This document shows positions 29,445-33,995 of a stretch of DNA of 33,995 nucleotides, piece after piece. The notes below the pieces were generated by a model. The model saw only the letters and a program-made list of their open reading frames with translations, made no database searches and was not told where the DNA came from. A program made the translations under genes and the position numbers. This DNA is from Deltaproteobacteria bacterium. Lineage in GTDB: Bacteria; Desulfobacterota; Syntrophobacteria; Syntrophobacterales; Syntrophobacteraceae. Positions within the stretch are counted from its first letter, which is position 1. Each line of letters opens with the position of its first letter. The stretch is taken from the NCBI GenBank assembly GCA_021793275.1, contig JAJYTC010000031.1, positions 1 to 33,995 of the forward strand, given 5' to 3'.

Positions 29445-30608
29445 TTATACGGCTGCTTTTATTGCCGGCTTATTGTCCCGAATCATTTCAATAAACCGGT
29501 CGAAAAGGTAAGAAGCGTCATGCGGACCGGGCGAGGCTTCCGGGTGATACTGGACGCAGAAAGCGGGAATCTCCAGGTGAGCCATGCCCTCCAGCGTATT
29601 ATCGTTGAGATTTATATGCGTAAGCCTCACAGGCATGCGCGAAAGCGAATCCGGATCGACGCTGTACCCGTGGTTCTGCGATGTAATTTCGATCTTGCCT
29701 GTAGTGAGGTCTTTTACCGGCTGGTTTGTGCCCCGATGGCCGAACTTCAGCTTGAAGGTCCTGCCCCCGAGCGCAAGTCCCATCATCTGGTGGCCGAGGC
29801 AGATGCCGAAGATGGGTTTTTTGCCGAAAAGGTCCCGAACGGTTTCAATAACATAGTGGACGGCAGCCGGGTCGCCCGGTCCGTTTGAGAGAAAAATTCC
29901 GTCCGGGTTGCACGAAAGAATCTGGGAAGCGGTGCTGTGAGCGGGGAAAACAAGCACCTGGCAGCCGGCATTCTCCAGCATGCGAAGAATATTATACTTT
30001 ACTCCGCAGTCAAGAGCGGCCACGCGCAACCTGCCGTCGCTCGGCAGCCATTGGGGGGAATCTATTTCCTCTCTTTTGCCGTTTCGCCACCTGTAAGGTT
30101 TTTGGCACGTCACTTCCTTCACCAGATCGATGCCGTTCAACCCCGGATATGTCTGGACCTGGTCCATGAGTTCAGCCAGGTTGTCCGTATCGGTGGCGAT
30201 AATTCCGCGCATAGCGCCCCTTACCCGCAGGTGCCTGGTAAGGGCGCGCGTGTCGATGCCTTCGATGCCGATCTTACCGTATTGAGCAAGGAAAGCGGCC
30301 AGGGAGCGGTCGCTTCGCCAGTTGCTGGCAAATTCCTGGTATTCCTTTACGATGAAACCTTCTACCTGGACGGCTGCCGATTCCATGTCCTCCCTGTTTA
30401 TACCGTAAGTGCCGGTCAGAGGATAGGTCATCGCTACGATCTGGCCTTTATAGGAAGGATCGGTCAGCACCTCCTGGTAGCCGGTCATGCCGGTGTTGAA
30501 AACCACCTCTCCCAGCGTCCTGCCGCTGCCGGAAAAGGCGTATCCATGAAAAACGGTCCCGTCCTCGAGCAAAAGAACTGCTTTGGGGCGATTCCAGGGA
30601 AGGCTCAT
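29445..30608 (-). CDS. carA: Carbamoyl-phosphate synthase small (glutaminase) subunit
   Basis: 387 residues from the ATG at 30608, supported by GAGG 8 bases upstream and by alignment of MSLPWNRPKAVLLLEDGTVFHGYAFG-type starts; the open frame reaches 30695 but without a ribosome site. The N-terminal domain has GEVVFNTGMTGYQEVLTDPSYKGQIVAMTYPLTGTYGIN. The class I glutaminase domain has the triad Cys270 (FGICLGHQ), His355 and Glu357 (QYHPEASPGPHD). It hydrolyses glutamine and passes ammonia to CarB. carA is the first gene of the carA-carB-purF-M48 set and is divergent from glnE, so two glutamine-related functions share one intergenic region of 243 bases. Confidence 0.97.
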   Translation of the reverse strand: MSLPWNRPKAVLLLEDGTVFHGYAFSGSGRTLGEVVFNTGMTGYQEVLTDPSYKGQIVAMTYPLTGTYGINREDMESAAVQVEGFIVKEYQEFASNWRSDRSLAAFLAQYGKIGIEGIDTRALTRHLRVRGAMRGIIATDTDNLAELMDQVQTYPGLNGIDLVKEVTCQKPYRWRNGKREEIDSPQWLPSDGRLRVAALDCGVKYNILRMLENAGCQVLVFPAHSTASQILSCNPDGIFLSNGPGDPAAVHYVIETVRDLFGKKPIFGICLGHQMMGLALGGRTFKLKFGHRGTNQPVKDLTTGKIEITSQNHGYSVDPDSLSRMPVRLTHINLNDNTLEGMAHLEIPAFCVQYHPEASPGPHDASYLFDRFIEMIRDNKPAIKAAV

Positions 30609-30740
30609 AAAATGTTCCTCGCAACTTCGATCCAACAGTGAAAATTCTAAATGTTCCGGAAAGTTTCCTGAAACCCAATTGTAACGAGTGTGCACAAAAT
30701 GGCAAACTTTTATAAAGCCCCGGAATTTTCAGCGCGCGCC

Positions 30741-30770
30741 ATACTATGCTAAACTTGTGACTGGATGCAA
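30741..30770 (-). promoter_or_regulatory. Candidate promoter for carA
   Basis: On the minus strand TTGCAT (30770-30765) and TAGTAT (30746-30741) are 18 bases apart, each matching 4 of 6 consensus positions. It would give a leader of about 125 bases before carA. No pyrimidine attenuator or riboswitch structure was recognised in that leader. Confidence 0.3.
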
Positions 30771-30851
30771 CAAAGACTTTGCCTGATGTTTATAAATGGC
30801 CGGCCACCTTAAACGCCGGTCGGGCTTTGCCTGCTTTTCGAAGGAAAATGG

Positions 30852-33608
30852 ATGACCGAGATCGAATATGTTCGAAAATGCTCCCAGTACTTTAATATTC
30901 TTCTGCGCAACGATCCAGACTGCGAGGAATGGCTCCTAAACGGTGGAAACCTCAGGCGCAGGTATCCTCTTACGGGGCTGTATTCAGCCCTCCAAGCCGA
31001 GGCCGCGAAGGCGGGGTCCTTTAACGACCTGCTCCGGATCTTCCGCCGTTTTAAGCAGCGCCATTTTTTGAGAATAGGCGCAAGGGATTTTTGCCGTTAC
31101 GCAGACCTTGCCGAAACGACGGGGCAGTTGAGCGACCTTGCATCGGTGGCGCTCCAGGTTGGCCTGGAGGTCCTTTCGGCCCATGCCGACTGGTGGATGC
31201 CGGAGGAAGAGTCGGAGGGGCGGCGGCTGTTTGACGGCCCTGTCCCGCTCGTTATTCTGGGTCTGGGAAAACTGGGCGGCCATGAGCTGAATTACGTATC
31301 CGACATCGACCTCATTTTCCTTACCGGCGTACCCCCGGCAGGCGTGCCGCCGGAGTCGGGTTGCGCTCTTGCAGAATCGCCGGGCGCCGGTGTGCCGCCG
31401 GTGCGGCTGCTCAGCCTGCTGACCCATCGGCTCTCGAGGCTCATGTCCGACCAGTTCGAGGGCGACCGCGTCTTCCAGGTGGATTTCCGGCTGCGGCCAA
31501 GCGGTAAAGAAGGCGTTCTGGTGCCGTCGATGAGCGGGGCGATCGAGCATTATCTGCTGCACGGCAAGGCGTGGGAGCGCCAGATGCTGTTAAAGTGCCG
31601 GCCCGTTGCAGGGGATCGATCCGAAGGAAACGGTTTTATCCGCGAAGTCCGCCCGTTTGTGTTCCGCAGGTTTCTCGATTTCCAGGCGCTTTCGGAAATC
31701 AAAGAGATGCGAAACCGGGTCCTGGAGGAAGCCGGCCGGTTCCACCCGGGTGCAAGAGGCTACGATGTGAAGCTTGGCATCGGCGGGATAAGGGAGATCG
31801 AATTTCTCGTCCAGTCGATGCAACTCATATACGGCGGGCGCAAGCCCGAACTCGACGAACCCAACACTCTGCGCTGCCTTGACAAGCTTTCCGGCCTCGG
31901 GCTCCTGCCGCAGGATACCGCTTTCGATCTCAAGGCTTCCTACACTTTCCTGCGAAACGTCGAACACCGTGTTCAACTCGATCAGAACCGTCACACCCAG
32001 CGGATGCCTCTCTCGGAGGAAGCGCGGATGAGGCTCACGTTGGCAATGGGCTTCGAAGACGACGAGAGTGCGTTTCTAAAGGCGCTGGAATCGCACTGTC
32101 AGATCGTGCACGCCGCATTCGGCAACCTTTTCGAGGAAAAGTCCAAGCCCTCTAAAGCCGTTGCGCGCGGCGATTTTGCAAGCGCGGAAGCCGGTTCCGG
32201 GGTTGTACCGGTTTTCGCCGGCGGCGATTCTGCAAGCCGGCAACCCGACACCGGCGGCACGCCGGCCCGGACGATGGAAAGATTTTCGCATATTGGCGAC
32301 CGGGAGCTTTTAGAAAAGGTTTTTGTGAGGCTGGATACCTACTTCGCAAGGGTGGCCCGCAGGACAGGGCTCAGGAAACTGTTCGGTTCCGATGAGCCCT
32401 GGCTTGAGCCTTTCTGCATGGCGATCGGATCGAGCGAGCTTGTGGCTGCGCTTCTTACTCACAACCCGGCGCTTGTCGAAGGCTGCACGGGAGGGCCGGA
32501 GAGCTTTGAACCCTACCGGAAATGGGAGGAGTCCGCTATTGAACTAGTGGAAAGGGCGGGGGATTACGGGGAGAAACTGGAGTGGATCAGAAAGCTCAAA
32601 AACGAGCGCACCATCCGGCTTGCGCTGGGCGACCTTGGTGGGTGGCTCGATTTCGCGGCCCTCGAAGAAGAACTGAGTTCTCTTGCCGATTTCGCCGTTC
32701 GCAATACGCTTGCTGCGGTCAGGGGCAAGCTCGGACTCCCGGAGGACCTGCCTCTTTCCGTGCTCGGAATGGGAAAGCTTGGAAGCGGGGAAATGAGCTA
32801 TCTCTCCGACCTCGACCTGGTTTTCGTTTACGCGCCGCGAGCACACGAGCAGGAGAATATGATTCCCGGCGACGTAATACGGCTCATTCAGCGTTTGATG
32901 AACATGCTCCAGGTCCCCCTGGCCGAAGGACCGGGCTACCCGATGGACGTGAGGCTGCGGCCGACCGGGACCCACGGCCCGCTCGTTGTGACACCGCACT
33001 CCTGGCTCGAATATTATGGCAAGGCGGACATATGGGAAATCCAGGCGCTTCTCAGGCTGCGTCACGTTGCGGGAGATGATCGGCTTGGACGCTGGATCGA
33101 GGACAAAGCGGAGAAAATCTGCTTAAGACCCAGACCTGCCGAATCGGTATGGCCCAGGATTTGTCACTTGCGAGGCCGCATGGAAAAGGAGCGCGCAGCG
33201 GAAAGCGGCGGAGAAATCGACTTGAAGCTTGGGATGGGGGGGCTGGCGGACATTGAATTTATCGTTCAAGGCGAAATACTTACCGGCGGTATGGCGCCGG
33301 CGCCGAAGTCCAGGTCGGCATTTTCCGGCCGCTCAGTCAGGCGAATTGTGGAGGAGATCTCGAAAAGTTACACAAAACCTGGGTTAGACAAACTTGCGGG
33401 CTCATTTCGCGCTCTGCGCGCCCTGGACCACAGAGTGAGGCTTCATACCAACTCGAGCTCTGCCAAACTCGATGCGAGCCGCTTCGAGGCCATGAGTTTG
33501 CTTGGACTCTGGCCCCCGCATGTCAACGGAGAATGGATCGAAACCTGGCAGGACGTCCTGCGGTTGAGAAGGGAGATAAGGGCCGTTTTCAGGGAGTTTT
33601 GTCCGTAG
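30852..33608 (+). CDS. glnE: Glutamine synthetase adenylyltransferase/deadenylylase
   Basis: 918 residues, about the family length. It has two nucleotidyltransferase domains: N-terminal with GLGKLGGHELNYVSDIDLIFL (137-157; Asp151, Asp153), which removes AMP, and C-terminal with GMGKLGSGEMSYLSDLDLVFVY (about 637-658), which adds AMP to glutamine synthetase. Each is followed by its second motif (VDFRLRPSGKEG; MDVRLRPTGTHGP) and a helical GlnE domain. It links nitrogen status, through PII, to glutamine synthetase activity. AAGGA lies 6 bases before the ATG. Residues about 159-184 and 440-472 are encoded by copies of a palindrome-bearing DNA repeat; both lie at loop positions and keep the frame. 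A terminator-like hairpin begins at the stop codon. It is divergent from carA. Confidence 0.96.
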   Translation: MTEIEYVRKCSQYFNILLRNDPDCEEWLLNGGNLRRRYPLTGLYSALQAEAAKAGSFNDLLRIFRRFKQRHFLRIGARDFCRYADLAETTGQLSDLASVALQVGLEVLSAHADWWMPEEESEGRRLFDGPVPLVILGLGKLGGHELNYVSDIDLIFLTGVPPAGVPPESGCALAESPGAGVPPVRLLSLLTHRLSRLMSDQFEGDRVFQVDFRLRPSGKEGVLVPSMSGAIEHYLLHGKAWERQMLLKCRPVAGDRSEGNGFIREVRPFVFRRFLDFQALSEIKEMRNRVLEEAGRFHPGARGYDVKLGIGGIREIEFLVQSMQLIYGGRKPELDEPNTLRCLDKLSGLGLLPQDTAFDLKASYTFLRNVEHRVQLDQNRHTQRMPLSEEARMRLTLAMGFEDDESAFLKALESHCQIVHAAFGNLFEEKSKPSKAVARGDFASAEAGSGVVPVFAGGDSASRQPDTGGTPARTMERFSHIGDRELLEKVFVRLDTYFARVARRTGLRKLFGSDEPWLEPFCMAIGSSELVAALLTHNPALVEGCTGGPESFEPYRKWEESAIELVERAGDYGEKLEWIRKLKNERTIRLALGDLGGWLDFAALEEELSSLADFAVRNTLAAVRGKLGLPEDLPLSVLGMGKLGSGEMSYLSDLDLVFVYAPRAHEQENMIPGDVIRLIQRLMNMLQVPLAEGPGYPMDVRLRPTGTHGPLVVTPHSWLEYYGKADIWEIQALLRLRHVAGDDRLGRWIEDKAEKICLRPRPAESVWPRICHLRGRMEKERAAESGGEIDLKLGMGGLADIEFIVQGEILTGGMAPAPKSRSAFSGRSVRRIVEEISKSYTKPGLDKLAGSFRALRALDHRVRLHTNSSSAKLDASRFEAMSLLGLWPPHVNGEWIETWQDVLRLRREIRAVFREFCP
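31339..31381 (-). repeat. 43-bp repeat unit C inside glnE (reverse orientation)
   Basis: Read on the minus strand this is GGCGATTCTGCAAG..., 43 bases, identical at 38 positions to unit B (32223-32265). It is preceded and followed on the plus strand by extra copies of its palindromic end, GGCGTACCCCCGG (31326-31338) and GGTGTGCCGCCGG (31389-31401). Read through by glnE it gives GVPPESGCALAESP. Confidence 0.8.
32169..32211 (+). repeat. 43-bp repeat unit A inside glnE
   Basis: Begins GGCGATTTTGCAAG and shares 29 of 43 bases with unit B, in the same reading frame 54 bases upstream of it. Encodes GDFASAEAGSGVVPV. The second half, CCGGT...ACCGG, retains a short palindrome. Confidence 0.7.
32223..32265 (+). 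repeat. 43-bp repeat unit B inside glnE
   Basis: Begins GGCGATTCTGCAAG and ends in the hairpin CCGGCG-GCA-CGCCGG (32251-32265). It matches unit C (opposite strand, 31339-31381) at 38 of 43 positions and unit A at 29 of 43. Encodes GDSASRQPDTGGTPA in glnE. Confidence 0.8.
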
Positions 33609-33645
33609 CACACCGCTTTTCTTTATCGTGGGTGCACTATTTTTT
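33606..33645 (+). terminator. Probable intrinsic terminator of glnE
   Basis: TAGCACACC (33606-33614, containing the glnE stop codon) pairs with GGTGCACTA (33631-33639) except at two internal positions and is followed by TTTTTT (33640-33645). The stem is imperfect and the loop long (16 bases), so termination may be incomplete. Confidence 0.45.
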
Positions 33646-33726
33646 AACCACGAAGCGGGCGAAGAACCCTACAACGACATTTATTTCTTGACTGTTAGCG
33701 GGATCTCAATATTGTGCTCTCCAAAA

Positions 33727-33877
33727 CCTTAGCCAGTGTCCATCCGGAAACTTCTTGGCGGGCAAGATAAAGCTTTTGCCCACCCTACCTGGATCCGCAC
33801 CTGGTGTAGAGTGGGCACGGGATTGCCGTGCCCACCATTCCCCTGGACCGGGGTTTCCGGATGGACACTAGCTAAGG
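33727..33877. mobile_element. 151-bp MITE-like element with 25-bp terminal inverted repeats
   Basis: The ends are inverted repeats of 25 bases matching at 24: 33727-33751 (CCTTAGC, one mismatch region, then AGTGTCCATCCGGAAAC) and 33853-33877 (its complement). Inside lie two more inverted repeats: TGCCCACCCTAC (33777-33788) with GTAGAGTGGGCA (33806-33817), and a perfect hairpin GTGGGCACGG/CCGTGCCCAC (33811-33835). It has no coding capacity. It fits a non-autonomous element moved by a transposase elsewhere in the genome. I see no certain target-site duplication. Confidence 0.55.
33811..33835. repeat. Perfect 10-bp hairpin inside the MITE-like element
   Basis: GTGGGCACGG (33811-33820) and CCGTGCCCAC (33826-33835) with a 5-base loop GATTG. 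GGGCACGGC-type palindromes are common intergenic repeats in bacteria, so this may be a repeat nested in the element. Confidence 0.65.
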
Positions 33878-33949
33878 AGGAGCAGTCTATGTTGCCACTT
33901 TGCCGATGCCTTGATGAACCTTGTCCGGCACTTCCATAATTTAGTGCAC

Positions 33950-33979
33950 CGCGAATGAACGCAAATGGACGCGAATACG
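33950..33979. repeat. Three 10-bp tandem units
   Basis: CGCGAATGAA, CGCAAATGGA and CGCGAATACG follow each other at exact 10-base steps (33950, 33960, 33970). It resembles the degenerate ACGCGAATGA-type tracts seen between genes in many bacterial genomes. Confidence 0.55.
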
Positions 33980-33995
33980 TAGAGAGTGACCTGAG

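Larger units (their letters stand above)
33609..33995. other. Non-coding, repeat-rich end of the window
   Basis: 387 bases with no supportable gene. It holds the glnE terminator, a CACGAAGCGGGCGAAG fragment at 33649-33664 resembling decayed intergenic repeats, the MITE-like element, and three 10-bp CGCGAAT units near the end. Open frames here lie inside the inverted repeats and lack ribosome sites or domains. Confidence 0.6.

Noticed and set aside
33736-33939. 67-codon plus-strand frame after glnE
   Set aside because: It lies mostly inside the inverted-repeat element and has no ribosome site.

Overview
This is a 34 kb chromosomal window from a Gram-negative bacterium. It has an outer-membrane barrel protein, a tripartite RND pump with an outer-membrane lipoprotein factor, and GlnE. 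The combination of an MglA-type GTPase with a roadblock partner, a sigma-54 response regulator, an iron-sulfur-type PurF, a DtxR-like regulator and a B12-domain-style radical SAM protein resembles Desulfobacterota, perhaps the Syntrophobacter side. That assignment is inference from protein style; there is no rRNA gene, and no tRNA gene was recognised.

Layout. 1-597 is the 3' end of a phenol_MetA_deg-like outer-membrane protein with a strong terminator. 837-1082 (-) is a small secreted Cys-containing protein with a good promoter and a palindromic leader. 1451-2161 is an isoprenylcysteine-methyltransferase-like membrane protein. 2202-6305 (-) is a tight four-gene signalling operon. In transcription order it encodes a roadblock/LC7 protein, an MglA-type GTPase, a 461-residue protein with a twice-repeated motif and a CheW-like C-terminus, and a TPR protein fused to a degenerate protein kinase. 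6306-7099 is non-coding and holds an AACAGC repeat array and hairpins. 7100-7996 (-) is a pentapeptide-repeat protein fused to a PATAN/DUF4388 domain. 8254-9765 is a radical SAM protein, convergent with an NtrC-family response regulator (9779-11173, -), which lies behind a DtxR-family regulator (11257-11790, -). 12242-21357 is an MdtABC-like RND efflux operon with a NodT-type outer-membrane lipoprotein. A beheaded sir2 remnant abuts its end. 21520-30608 (-) holds, in transcription order, carA, carB, purF, an M48 peptidase with TPRs, and a UDP-glucuronate decarboxylase gene with its own sigma-70 promoter. 30852-33608 (+) is glnE, divergent from carA. The window ends in repeat-rich non-coding DNA with a 151-bp MITE-like element.

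The most interesting content is (a) the MglA/roadblock/CheW-like/TPR-pseudokinase operon, with a PATAN protein close by, which looks like a small-GTPase signalling module without an obvious described counterpart; (b) three copies of a 43-bp palindrome-containing repeat inside glnE, in both orientations, all read through in frame; (c) a 62-residue Thr/Pro/Ser-rich insertion in one of the two RND pumps; (d) the sir2 fragment marking a rearrangement junction; and (e) the MITE-like element after glnE.
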